NCBI GenBank assembly: GCA_002862545.1
Contig: PKDJ01000296.1
Coordinates: 1-53,542 of the forward strand
Origin: Pseudomonadota bacterium
GTDB taxonomy: Bacteria; Myxococcota_A; UBA796; GCA-2862545
Direction of reading: 5' to 3'
DNA length: 53,542 bases
A model generated the notes under the pieces. That model did no database searches and was not told the DNA's origin. It was given only the letters and a program-made list of their open reading frames with translations. A program made the translations under genes and the position numbers. Below are positions 46,140 to 53,542 of the stretch, one piece after another. Every line of letters starts with the position of its first letter. The first letter of the stretch is position 1.

Positions 46140-46784
46140 CTAGCCGAGAGCTGCGGCGCACCGCTCCCGTAGGTCCCACAGCTCATCCACCGTCCAGCCG
46201 GGGGCGAACCCCTGCTGCTGCCACTCCGCGATGCGGGCACGCTGCCAGTCCTGTTTGAAGTCGTTGATCTCGTTGATCGCCAGGGGACGCTCGCCGTACA
46301 GTTCCAGGCGCCTCTCGCCAAGCCCGGACAGGTCGAGGCGCCGGTCTCCGACCCTGAGGAAGCAGTGCGCTTCCGGGAGACCGGGCAGGTCGGCGCCGTC
46401 GAGGATGTAGCCAACCTCGGGGTGCGTGCGCTTGGTCATCACGAAGGCCCCCAGCATCAGCTGCACCGGCGCACCGAGCTCGACGGCCACCCCGGCCAGC
46501 AGGGCGTGCTTGGTCGCGCCGGTGCCACACCAGGCGTCGAACACCGCACCCGGGTCGCGACTGTCGGGTCGTCCGTATGGAAGCCGCACCAGCCACTCGC
46601 CGAGCGCCGACAGGTCGGTGGCGACCTGGGCGGCTCGGTGAACCCACGGGTGGTCACCGGTGAGTGGGAGCGACAGTAGAAGCCAGGGATCAGTGTGGAG
46701 CATGCGGGCGAGTAGCCTGGCGGGGTCCCACTGACCGCCCGGGCTGGCGTCGCGCTCGTCCTGGCGGTCCAGGACCGGTGTCAC
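46140..46784 (-). CDS. transglutaminase-like protein
   Basis: GTG 46784, six nt after AGGAG, gives 214 residues; the frame continues upstream into a repeat copy and is not protein-like there. A Cys-His-Asp arrangement typical of the transglutaminase-like fold can be read: Cys86 in DAWCGTGATKHALLAGVAVE, followed by ELGAPVQLMLGAFV, His140 in LPEAHCFLRVG and Asp151 in RRLDLSG. Such proteins act as cysteine peptidases or cross-linkers, or are inactive scaffolds. No signal peptide is seen. It is convergent with thrS, 53 nt apart. Confidence 0.6.
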   Translation of the reverse strand: MTPVLDRQDERDASPGGQWDPARLLARMLHTDPWLLLSLPLTGDHPWVHRAAQVATDLSALGEWLVRLPYGRPDSRDPGAVFDAWCGTGATKHALLAGVAVELGAPVQLMLGAFVMTKRTHPEVGYILDGADLPGLPEAHCFLRVGDRRLDLSGLGERRLELYGERPLAINEINDFKQDWQRARIAEWQQQGFAPGWTVDELWDLRERCAAALG

Positions 46785-46807
46785 GACGGCTCCTGCTTGG
46801 CCGGGAC

Positions 46808-46862
46808 CGACCGCGCGTAGGGGGCCTCGCCTCCGCCAGACCCGTGCGTCCCCCGGCATCCG
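46808..46862 (+). repeat. short inverted copy of the repeat core (R5')
   Basis: Reads CGCGCGTAGGGGGCCTCGCC, CTCCGCCAGACCCGTGCG, the reverse complement of the core seen in R1 and R2. It faces R5, which begins 46 nt further on. Its presence right at the 5' end of the transglutaminase-like gene shows that the gene's leader was affected by these elements. Confidence 0.7.
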
Positions 46863-46907
46863 CGCGGGCCCTGGAGTTCTCCGCAGCTGAACATGGCCCT
46901 TCTCGAG

Positions 46908-47105
46908 GACAGGCAGCATAAGCCGACGTTCCTGTGCATCGCGGCCACGCCGCCCTCTGGCGGAGCCCTCCGCAAGGCTGACGTCCCGGTAGTCCGGAGG
47001 TCCCCGAGGGCCTCATGACGAGCGATAGCGGTGACCGCGCCCACAAGGTGTCCGGGAGATGCACGGGCCCGGCCCCCTAGGCGCGGTGGGTGTGGTCCAG
47101 TCTCG
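46908..47105 (-). repeat. dispersed repeat copy R5, joined to a transposase tail
   Basis: Starts GACAGGCAGCATAAGCCGAC. The terminal stem is reduced to ACAGG/CCTGT by local changes. The middle is close to R4; the core has lost about 13 nt (CACGGGCCCGGCCCCCTAGG). At TGGTCCAGTCTCG (47105) the repeat passes into sequence encoding the C-terminal part of an IS91-type transposase on the minus strand. This is the only copy with transposase sequence attached. Confidence 0.85.
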
Positions 47106-47297
47106 CCCCCGCCCCTGAAGCGTCGCCACCGTCTGCAGGAGCGCTCCGCACTGCGGACACCGCTGTGGGTTGAGGCCAAACACGTGACGAAGAAGCACCT
47201 GCCAACGAATCCACCGCCCTCCCGGTCGCGAGACAGGCGCAGGTGGCGGAGCGGGCACGACGTGCCGACGCAGCGCCGATGCGGGTGCGAACACCCA
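47106..47297 (-). pseudogene. IS91-type transposase C-terminal fragment
   Basis: The minus-strand translation reads VFAPASALRRHVVPAPPPAP, then LLRHVFGLNPQRCPQCG and ALLQTVATL, before passing into repeat R5. APxxxLRxxVVPxPPP, a W-x-x-LLxRVF stretch and the C-P-x-C-G zinc-ribbon half are how the C-terminal part of IS91-family (Y2, HUH) transposases looks. The catalytic HUH and tyrosine region is absent. A stop codon and the purH fragment adjoin at about 47300. IS91 elements move by one-ended rolling-circle replication. Confidence 0.65.
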
Positions 47298-47352
47298 GAC
47301 TTAGTGGACCCGGTTCGCCCCTGGGCGGCAGCAGCAGACTGGCCAGCCCGCG

Positions 47353-47559
47353 ATGCTCGAACGCACAGGGGCGAAGAGCTCCGTGCTCGGGTCGGACGCT
47401 TTCTTTCCGTTCGCGAACCGCCCCGAGGCGGTCATCGCCGCGGGTGTGACCGCGAGCATCCAGCCCGGCGGCTCGATCCGGGACGCCGAGGTCATCACGG
47501 CGGCGAACGCGGCCAGCGTCGCGATGTTGTTCACGGGCGTGCGTCACTCCCGGCACTGA
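47353..47559 (+). pseudogene. purH: purH 3' fragment
   Basis: Frame reads [56 protein letters not shown] and stop. This is the very C-terminus of the AICAR transformylase half of bifunctional PurH (normally ASDAFFPF, IQPGGSxRD and FTGxRHFRH). Only about 65 of some 520 residues remain, and the final RHFRH has become RHSRH. Non-functional; an intact copy should exist elsewhere. The 5' break at about 47300 meets the IS91 transposase tail in opposite orientation. Confidence 0.85.
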
Positions 47560-47914
47560 TCGCGTCGCTGCGGAGCGCGAGCCACGTGACGCCGGCGCTG
47601 GCGAGGTCGCCGACGCCCACCAGGAACACACCGAGCGGGGCGAGGCCCAGCGCGAACAGCGCCGTGAACGCGACGAACGCGAATGATCGCGGGTAGAGGC
47701 TCCAGCGGAAGAACGCGACGGCCTCGCTCCTGGCGGCCGACACGTCGTAGAAGCCGAGCGCCAGGGCGAGCACGCCGCCGAAGCGCACCCCCATCTCGGA
47801 CCCGGCCGGCAGGCCGACGAGCCACAGGAATACCCCAGGCACGACGAGCATGACCGCGCCAGCGCTGCCGATGTACAGGCCGTAGGCCAGCAGGCTCCAC
47901 GCTGCCTTCGTCAC
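47531..47914 (-). CDS. four-helix membrane protein of unknown function
   Basis: GTG 47914 with GGGAGGAGAC upstream gives 127 residues with four hydrophobic segments ([65 protein letters not shown]). The pattern resembles small integral proteins of the DoxX/DUF4149-like size class, but I cannot assign a family. Its 3' end overlaps the purH fragment by 29 nt, so it either predates the debris or uses part of it. Confidence 0.6.
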   Translation of the reverse strand: MTKAAWSLLAYGLYIGSAGAVMLVVPGVFLWLVGLPAGSEMGVRFGGVLALALGFYDVSAARSEAVAFFRWSLYPRSFAFVAFTALFALGLAPLGVFLVGVGDLASAGVTWLALRSDAISAGSDARP

Positions 47915-48003
47915 GTCTCCTCCCCCGCCGCCCGTAGCTCCGCCTTCGCACGCTCGGTAGCCCGACCAGCTGGGACCGCAGGGGGGATTTTCGCACCGCG
48001 AAT

Positions 48004-48243
48004 TTGTTCCGCCTCGTTCGAAGCGCCGCCGACAAGCACACGCGGCTCGACGCGAGCACCATCCCAAAGCCGCGGCAGGAGGCCGGGGAAACGTACCCGG
48101 TGGTGACGGTGCAGCACCTCGTGGGCGAAGACGACTCGGGAATCAAGACCGCGGATCTGGCGAGCGATGTCGAAGCTGGCGGGCTTGAGTCCATCGGCGG
48201 CGTCACAGACATCGAGGCCACGTTCAAGATCGAGGTGGAGTGA
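48004..48243 (+). CDS. short CDS or 3' gene fragment, unknown
   Basis: Frame reads LFRLVRSAADKHTRLDASTI, YPVVTVQHLVGEDDSGIKTA and ends TDIEATFKIEVE at TGA. Third codon positions are nearly all G or C, much better than on the opposite strand. TTG 48004 is a weak start, and the frame is open for several codons before it, so it may be the tail of a truncated gene within the debris field. Confidence 0.35.
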   Translation: MFRLVRSAADKHTRLDASTIPKPRQEAGETYPVVTVQHLVGEDDSGIKTADLASDVEAGGLESIGGVTDIEATFKIEVE

Positions 48244-48420
48244 GTCAGCGAGCCACGTTCGGCACATGACCCGCACACCCCGCGACGTGTTGAAGGTGAG
48301 AGAACGAGCCGCTCGAGCCCGGCTCATCCGATCCTCCGTTGGTGCCCTGTGCGTGGCATGTGGCTCACCGGTTGGTTTGCGGTGGCTCACGACCTGATCG
48401 CTTGGATGTCACCCGCGTGC

Positions 48421-50949
48421 TCAGTTTGTCTCGGGGGCCGAGGGAAGGTCCGCCGCGAGGGCACGGCACAGGGCGGAGCCAGGTCCGAGCTGAAGCTGAT
48501 CGACGATCGACTGCGCCTCGCTGCGCGCGTGCGCGGCCGCGTCTGCGTCACCGCGCAGCGTGGCGACGCGTGCTCGCGTGCACAGCACGTGGCCGAGCTG
48601 GAGCGTGCTCGCATCCCGAACCAGGGGCTCGGCCGCTTCGACCAGTCTCCAAGCGTCGGCGACCCGACCTTGCTGGAGGAGGACTTCAGCGAGGGTGCCG
48701 CGATGCCCGCCTGCCATGAGTGGCCACACGCGGTCTCCCACCTCGATCGCCTCTCGCAGTAGGCGCTGCGCACCCCCAAGATCGCCCTGATGGAGCGCGA
48801 GGTGGCCGAGGTTTCCGAGCAGCAGACCGACTGCACGATCGCTGCCTAGATCGCGCTGAATGGCGAGTGCACTCTCGAAGTGGATGCGTGCTGTGACGCT
48901 GTCACCACGCTCATGAGCGAGCGCTGCCAAGACACTCAGCGTGTTGCCCTCGAGCGGACGATTGCCTGTGCGGCGGTGGAGATCCAGAGCCTGGGTACAG
49001 AGGTGATCTGCCTCGAGATGTCGGCCCTGCTGGTAGAGAAAGGTGCCGAGGTTGCCGCGGAGGTGGCCCTCTGAGCGCGCGTCGCCATGCGCCACGTGTA
49101 GGCGTAGTGCCGCTCGATAAGCGGCTTCTGCCGCATCGGGACGGCCCGAAGCGGCCAGAAGGATTGCGTAGTTTCCCTGAATGTGAGCGACGAGTGGGCC
49201 GGAATCCTGCACGCTCACGATCGAGAGTGCCTCGACGAAGAGGGCCTCGGCGGAGGCGAGCTCACCTCGGCGTTGATGGAGGTAGGCCAGGTCAGAGAGC
49301 AGCCGGGCCTGCAGCGTGCAGGCATCGATGTCGCGCGCCACAGCGAGCCCAGCTTCGCACTCTGCTCTGGCTTCTTGAATGTGGCCAGCTCGCAGGAGGA
49401 GCCAGCCGTGGCGCTGCAGGAGGCTTCCGCGATCACGTGGCTGGAGAGGGAGCGAGAGGGTCGCCTCCAGCATCTCGATGGCCCGTGTATAGGGTCCGCA
49501 GAGCTCCACGAGCGTGCTCAACATGGCCGCGCATGCCGCCATGTCGCTCAGTCGCCCCTGCTCCCGATTCTTGTGAGCCGCAGCGTGCAGGTTCTCCAGC
49601 TCGAGCTGCCGGTCTCGCCAGTCTTCCGCATCGCCACCGACACCGTCTCGCCACTCTTGGCGCGCCCACTCCGCGAAGTGAGCAGCATGTCGGCGCGCAG
49701 CATCCGCGTGCACGGTGCCAGCCGGTAGGGTGGTGACGAACTCGTGGACGGCTCGAGGGAGCGTGAACCGCAGCGCAGGCGCGTCCGGGTCCTGCACGGC
49801 CACCAGCGCATGCTCTTCGAGGCACTGAAGGGAATCGAGCACATCTGAACCTTCAGGGACGTGGACGATCTGCTCTGCGGCATCGAGAGTGAACCCTCGT
49901 CGGAAGACACAGCACTGCAGCAGAGTGGTCTGCTCGGTTGTGCTCAGCATGTCCCAGGACCACTGCAGCAGACCATTCAGGCGAGGCCCCGTTTTAGTGC
50001 GCCGGTCGAGAACGCTCAGACTCTTCTGCAGTCTCTGAAGGAGCGCGCTGAGGCTGAGCACTGAGCTCCGTGCTGCGGCCAGCTCGATGGCCAGCGGGTG
50101 ACCCTCGAGCTGGGCAACAATCGCACTCACGAGCTCTGGATCGAGCGCGCGGCTGGGGCGCACCTCGTGGGCACGCTCGCAGAAGAGCTGCGCGGCGGCC
50201 GCCGCGGTCATGGGGCCGACTTCGATGCAGTGATGCCCAGCCCTGGGCTCTCGCACCCTTCGTGTGAGCAGAAAGTGGTGGTTCGGTGCTGCACGAATCA
50301 TGGCGTCGAGGTGCGCCGAGGTCGCGTCTGTGAGCGGCGGTAGTGCATCGAGGATGAACAAGGTGGGCGGTCGTGCGGCCAGTGCTGCCCGAAGCTGGCC
50401 GGTCGCATCGCCCCCGCCGAGCTGCAGACCGAGGGTGACGGCGGTCGCGCGAACCACATCAGCGGGGGTAGGGGAGGCCTCGAATGAGATCAGCCACTGA
50501 CCTCCAGGGTACTGTGCGCGACGCTCGTGTGCGCAGGCCACTGCGAGGCGTGTCTTCCCTGCTCCCCCCAGTCCAGTGAGGCTCACCACGCGGGCGCCCT
50601 CGTCCAGAAGAGCATGCAGCCGCTCACGCAATGCCTGGCGGCCAATGAGCGGCTGCAGTGCGTCGGTCATGTTGGTCGTGTTGGTCGAGCGAGGCGGCGT
50701 GCTCGACTGCAGCTCGGCTTGCCAGCGGTAGCCCTGGCCGCGCACGGAGATCAGGTGTCTCGGGTGTCGGGGGTCGGCCTCGACATGCTTGCGGAGCCTG
50801 GCGATCGCGATGTCGACAGCGCGGGTGCGCATGCGGCGGTCATAGCCCCACACATGCTCTAGGAGGTCGCCCCGACTGACGACCTGGCCCGGCCGGGTCT
50901 TCAGGTACTGCAGCAGTCGAGACTCGAGTGCTCGCAAGGGTGGAGGCAT
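48421..50949 (-). CDS. AfsR/SARP-like regulator: OmpR-type wHTH, NTPase, TPR
   Basis: 842 residues from ATG 50949. Residues 5-78 are an OmpR/PhoB-type winged helix (YLKTRPGQVVSRGDLLEHVW, VDIAIARLRKHVEADP, ISVRGQGYRW). Residues 100-390 are a STAND-type NTPase with Walker A GLGGAGKTRLAVAC, Walker B-like LFILDALPPL and LEGHPLAIELAAARS. Residues 430-830 are TPR repeats (LGNLGHLALHQGDLGGAQRL). Such proteins activate secondary-metabolism or effector operons when a ligand or partner engages the TPR part. It lies 63 nt downstream of the DUF4157 gene on the same strand, and both upstream regions contain CTGCAGTG-type motifs, so it may control itself and that gene. Confidence 0.88.
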   Translation of the reverse strand: MPPPLRALESRLLQYLKTRPGQVVSRGDLLEHVWGYDRRMRTRAVDIAIARLRKHVEADPRHPRHLISVRGQGYRWQAELQSSTPPRSTNTTNMTDALQPLIGRQALRERLHALLDEGARVVSLTGLGGAGKTRLAVACAHERRAQYPGGQWLISFEASPTPADVVRATAVTLGLQLGGGDATGQLRAALAARPPTLFILDALPPLTDATSAHLDAMIRAAPNHHFLLTRRVREPRAGHHCIEVGPMTAAAAAQLFCERAHEVRPSRALDPELVSAIVAQLEGHPLAIELAAARSSVLSLSALLQRLQKSLSVLDRRTKTGPRLNGLLQWSWDMLSTTEQTTLLQCCVFRRGFTLDAAEQIVHVPEGSDVLDSLQCLEEHALVAVQDPDAPALRFTLPRAVHEFVTTLPAGTVHADAARRHAAHFAEWARQEWRDGVGGDAEDWRDRQLELENLHAAAHKNREQGRLSDMAACAAMLSTLVELCGPYTRAIEMLEATLSLPLQPRDRGSLLQRHGWLLLRAGHIQEARAECEAGLAVARDIDACTLQARLLSDLAYLHQRRGELASAEALFVEALSIVSVQDSGPLVAHIQGNYAILLAASGRPDAAEAAYRAALRLHVAHGDARSEGHLRGNLGTFLYQQGRHLEADHLCTQALDLHRRTGNRPLEGNTLSVLAALAHERGDSVTARIHFESALAIQRDLGSDRAVGLLLGNLGHLALHQGDLGGAQRLLREAIEVGDRVWPLMAGGHRGTLAEVLLQQGRVADAWRLVEAAEPLVRDASTLQLGHVLCTRARVATLRGDADAAAHARSEAQSIVDQLQLGPGSALCRALAADLPSAPETN

Positions 50950-50956
50950 GACGGAC

Positions 50957-50982
50957 GCAGTGTACGCTGCTGCCTGCAGTGC
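50957..50982. promoter_or_regulatory. possible regulator-binding sites (GCAGTGT, CTGCAGTGC)
   Basis: In the 63 nt between the DUF4157 gene and the regulator gene, GCAGTGT (50957-50963) and CTGCAGTGC (50974-50982) lie as direct repeats 19 nt apart. Similar sites occur upstream of the DUF4157 gene at 52983 and 53036. Binding by the adjacent wHTH regulator is inference. Confidence 0.3.
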
Positions 50983-51012
50983 GCAAAGGTGAAGGTGCCG
51001 CCCGCCATCGGT

Positions 51013-52827
51013 CTAGCGCTCGCTGGACCCGCTCTTGCCCTCCCAGCTCTGGGTCTGGGCGTAGTACGGCACCAGCATCCGGTCGGCCTCCGCGTAGGCC
51101 TTGCTGCCGGCCGAGGGGTACGTGATCAGGCCATGAGTCTTCAGGAGCTCCATGAAGTCTCCGATCCAGAGCGTCTCGATCTCGGTCACACCGCGCTCAC
51201 TCAAGTACTGGTGAAGCATCGGTGCCTCTGTGGCGGCGACCTCGGGACCACCGGTGGCGATGTCCATGTCCTCCAGCATGTTCTCCACGTACAACATGAG
51301 ATCGAGGACCTTGTTCAGGCTGTCCAGTGTGTCGATCTGCGGACGATCGTATTCGGCGAACTCGGCGAGGGAGGTGCAGACGTCCCAGAGCTCCGCCGCG
51401 AGGGCGGCCCCATCACCCTCAAAGTCGGCGGGAATAGAAGGCTTGGCATAGGGAGGCTCCATCCCCAGCCTCGCAAAGATATCGGTGTTTGTCTTGATGT
51501 CATTCTCTTCGATGTAGGCGATAATCCCCTGGGCGAACTGATCGATGAGGCTGTCGAGAGCCTTGCCGAGGGCGTCGACGGACTCGAACACCGTCGTTCC
51601 CAAGTCGGCCAGTGCTTCCAGCATCTCATCCAGGTCAGAGAAGGGATTGATGGCATCGATGATGGCATCGAACTTCTCACCCATCGCGGTCAGCGTCTCG
51701 CCGATCTCGAGCTCGTTGTAGGTGACGCCATCCGAGCCCACCTTGAACTTGGTGAAGCGCAGTAGCTCGCCCTCGCTGAAGCGCAGCTCGACCCGGATGT
51801 CATCTCGTGGACCGAGGTTGCAGGCAGCCAGGAGAGCGCCCTTAGCGATCAGGGTTCCCTGCTCACACGACCACTCCTTCTCGCTGATGGAGACCTGCGA
51901 GAGCAGCTCGCTGCGCAGTCCGACGCCTGCAGAGATCGAGGCGACCTTTGGCACGCCGGCGCGAACCTCTCCATTGAGGTCGATCTTGAGCCGCGAGCCA
52001 ATGTTCCCATCGTTCGGGTCGCGGTTGCCGGTCATGGGGTCCATGTCGCGCGCGGTGGCATCGAGCCCGGCCAGAACGTCGAGGCTCCCCTTGGTTGTCA
52101 GATCGAGGAAGAGTGGAACCGGCCCCGCCATAATGGTCGGCGACTGCAGCTTGACCGGGTCCCACAGCTTGTGTAGCCCCTGCGAGACGGTGATCTTTCC
52201 GGTGTCATCTGCCTTCACAGAGGGGAGGCCTGCAATCGAGACGCCGAGACTGCTCTTCAGCTGGAGCTGGTCAGCGCTGCCAGCCGAGCCCGAGGCGCCG
52301 CCTGGCGCCACCTCGTCCAGCAGTGCCTCTGCACTCTCCCCGCGCACGACGGCATCGGCCACCGCGTCTGCATGCTGCTCGAAGGCATCACCACCTTGCC
52401 CGACACCACCGGACAGGGCCACACCACCTCCTCGCTGCTGGACGGTGTGGGCGGCCTCGTGAGCCACGGTGTGTAGGTCGCTGCCGCTGGCCGTCAGCGC
52501 GACACGGTCTCCGAGGGCGAAGGCGCGGGCACCCAGTCCGGCACAGACCATGGCTGCGGCTTCGTCCTGGTGGGCCGCGACTCCGGTGACATCATGCTGG
52601 CCGAAGGCAGACTGAATGGTGCGTAGGTGGGGAAGCTGTCCACTGGACCCCTCCATGCCGGCCTCGGCAGCCGCGAGGAAGCCACCGTCGCCAGAGTCCC
52701 GGTCCATAGAGCTGGCTGCGAGCACCTCTTGCATAAAGGCATTGCCCTGACTGGCGCGCTCTGGCTCCATGTTCTGCCGTTGGACGATTGCTTTGGGTGC
52801 CTTCATGGTTGCCAGACACTTCGACAT
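51013..52827 (-). CDS. DUF4157 (eCIS-core) protein with novel C-terminal region
   Basis: ATG 52827 (GGAG 7 nt upstream) gives 604 residues. Residues 65-150 are a DUF4157 domain: [32 protein letters not shown], and [16 protein letters not shown] with the zinc-peptidase motif HEAAH (His123-His127), then [14 protein letters not shown]. This domain is common in proteins linked to extracellular contractile injection systems and in secreted polymorphic toxins. Residues 190-604 match nothing I know: a beta-rich part ([37 protein letters not shown]), then helices ([20 protein letters not shown]). No signal peptide and no other injection-system gene in the window. An effector role is inferred. Confidence 0.75.
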   Translation of the reverse strand: MSKCLATMKAPKAIVQRQNMEPERASQGNAFMQEVLAASSMDRDSGDGGFLAAAEAGMEGSSGQLPHLRTIQSAFGQHDVTGVAAHQDEAAAMVCAGLGARAFALGDRVALTASGSDLHTVAHEAAHTVQQRGGGVALSGGVGQGGDAFEQHADAVADAVVRGESAEALLDEVAPGGASGSAGSADQLQLKSSLGVSIAGLPSVKADDTGKITVSQGLHKLWDPVKLQSPTIMAGPVPLFLDLTTKGSLDVLAGLDATARDMDPMTGNRDPNDGNIGSRLKIDLNGEVRAGVPKVASISAGVGLRSELLSQVSISEKEWSCEQGTLIAKGALLAACNLGPRDDIRVELRFSEGELLRFTKFKVGSDGVTYNELEIGETLTAMGEKFDAIIDAINPFSDLDEMLEALADLGTTVFESVDALGKALDSLIDQFAQGIIAYIEENDIKTNTDIFARLGMEPPYAKPSIPADFEGDGAALAAELWDVCTSLAEFAEYDRPQIDTLDSLNKVLDLMLYVENMLEDMDIATGGPEVAATEAPMLHQYLSERGVTEIETLWIGDFMELLKTHGLITYPSAGSKAYAEADRMLVPYYAQTQSWEGKSGSSER

Positions 52828-53313
52828 CGGGAGACTCCAAGACGAGCAGACAGAAGGGGTCGCCTCCGCACGCTGAGAGCGTGCAGCGAAGAGCGCTGAG
52901 GGGCCCACCAGAAGGCGGGTCCGTGATGCGGTCAGCGGTGCGGCCTGCGGGAGATACGCGGCCTGCGGGCGACATCAGCAGTCTGCAGTGTATGGAACGC
53001 TGCGACCAGCTCGGGCTGTAGTCGTTACAGTTGAAACACTGCAGTGTGGTGTCTCGAGGAAGAGCGAGGGGATGGCTGAGGAGCCGTCCTGCTGGGGCTG
53101 CGCACGCTCACCCACGGTCCAAGAGAGTGGGACCGGATCGCGGCGCTCTGGAGACTCTGCTTGAGGAGGCACGCCGGGTAGGGGGCTAGGGCCGCTCTGG
53201 AAGGGGTCGCTGGGGGTGGCCAAGCCTGTGTCGCGGTGACAGCGCTCGGTGGTATCGTCTGGGCAGCGTGGTGAATGCAGTGATGAAGACTTCGCCGAGT
53301 TCACTGTCGGCAG
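52828..53313. other. 486-nt gap upstream of the DUF4157 gene, no gene seen
   Basis: No coding pattern on either strand. Holds the promoter side of the DUF4157 gene and, at its far end, borders repeat R6. The notable content is the palindrome and half-site described at 52983-53047. Confidence 0.4.
52983..53047. promoter_or_regulatory. 12-bp perfect palindrome ACACTGCAGTGT plus half-site
   Basis: ACACTGCAGTGT at 53036-53047 is a perfect palindrome, and CTGCAGTGT recurs at 52983-52991, 156 nt before the DUF4157 start codon. The region between is AT-richer (TCGTTACAGTTGAAACAC) than the surroundings, as expected near a promoter. Confidence 0.45.
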
Positions 53314-53542
53314 GACAGGCAGCATAAGCCGACTTGCCTCTGCATCGCGGCCACGCTGCCCTCTGGCGGAGCCCTCCGCAAGGCTGATGTCCCGGGCCCA
53401 CACGGTGTCCGGGAGACCTGCGGGTCCGGCGAAGGCGAGGCCCCCTAGGCGCGGTGGGTGTTGTCCAGTCTCGTCACGGTCCGCTGCTTACCCCGCGGGT
53501 GGGCGGCCCGCGGCCCCGTCCCACCCAGCGCAGCGCCACGAA
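53314..53542 (-). repeat. dispersed repeat copy R6 (cut by window end)
   Basis: Starts GACAGGCAGCATAAGCCGAC. About 50 nt of the middle are deleted (TGATGTCCCG joins GGCCCACACGG) relative to R4 and R5. The core and the block CCCCGTCCCACCCAGCGCAG follow, and the window ends inside the inner hairpin (GCGCCACGAA). The transposase-side flank is outside the window. Confidence 0.87.

Noticed and set aside
45433..46179. Minus-strand frame of 248 residues opposite thrS
   Set aside because: An antisense shadow of a strongly conserved gene.
47911..48390. Minus-strand frame whose TGA overlaps the GTG of the four-helix membrane protein
   Set aside because: The GTGA overlap looked like translational coupling, but codon third positions favour the plus-strand frame at 48004-48243 and the peptide has no features.
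9305..53542. Possible CRISPR array or integron attC sites from the repeat family
   Set aside because: Copies are kilobases apart and 60-300 nt long; there are no regular spacers, no core GTTRRRY/RYYYAAC pairs and no integrase or cas genes.

Overview
The window is GC-rich DNA, most likely chromosomal, from a delta-proteobacterium-like organism, probably Myxococcota. The signs are a MYXO-CTERM-type sorting tail in a decayed gene (about 40424-40500), many short lipoproteins with little-known periplasmic domains, an AgmX/PglI-type TonB-like lipoprotein, large multidomain signalling proteins and a DUF4157 (eCIS-core) protein. No rRNA, tRNA or CRISPR array was recognised. The left edge cuts an alkane monooxygenase gene and the right edge cuts a dispersed repeat.

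Layout. 1-9268 holds an alkB 3' end, a CehA-like PHP lipoprotein, a SUKH/TPR/DnaJ-C mosaic protein, small membrane and lipoproteins, a DUF362 gene overlapping a terpene-cyclase-like gene, and a lipoyl-less E2-type acyltransferase. 9269-10130 is debris: a dispersed repeat and a broken ABC-transporter gene. 10131-13055 is a sensor adenylate cyclase with less GC-rich codon use. 13622-20058 looks like one six-gene minus-strand operon: LysM/TonB-like lipoprotein, steroid-reductase-like membrane protein, small membrane protein, NrtR-like NUDIX regulator, M23 peptidase and an orphan adenine methylase. 20219-29042 contains an amidase, a HAD phosphatase, a SlyD-like isomerase, a prolyl oligopeptidase and a two-gene operon with a SecD-P1-like protein. 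29043-42500 is accessory: hutG plus an ankyrin-tailed asparaginase, lipoproteins, an FAD monooxygenase, an arylsulfotransferase, several pseudogenes and three repeat copies. 42772-46784 returns to housekeeping genes (pyrC, thrS) and a transglutaminase-like protein. 46785-48243 is a second debris field with an IS91-type transposase tail facing a purH 3' fragment. 48421-52827 is an AfsR-like regulator downstream of a DUF4157 protein that could be an injected or secreted effector.

The strongest non-genic signal is a repeat of about 200-300 bp found six times in one orientation, plus a short inverted copy. It ends in a hairpin, carries an inner hairpin whose stem differs in a base-paired way between copies, and in one place continues into the C-terminal part of an IS91-type transposase. 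Gene fragments lie against most copies: a sterol desaturase tail, a MYXO-CTERM tail, purH, an ABC ATPase and an unknown N-terminus. This is what repeated one-ended rolling-circle transposition, or later deletion at such ends, would leave behind. The second most interesting locus is the DUF4157 protein with its regulator, which share a CTGCAGTG-type motif in their upstream regions.
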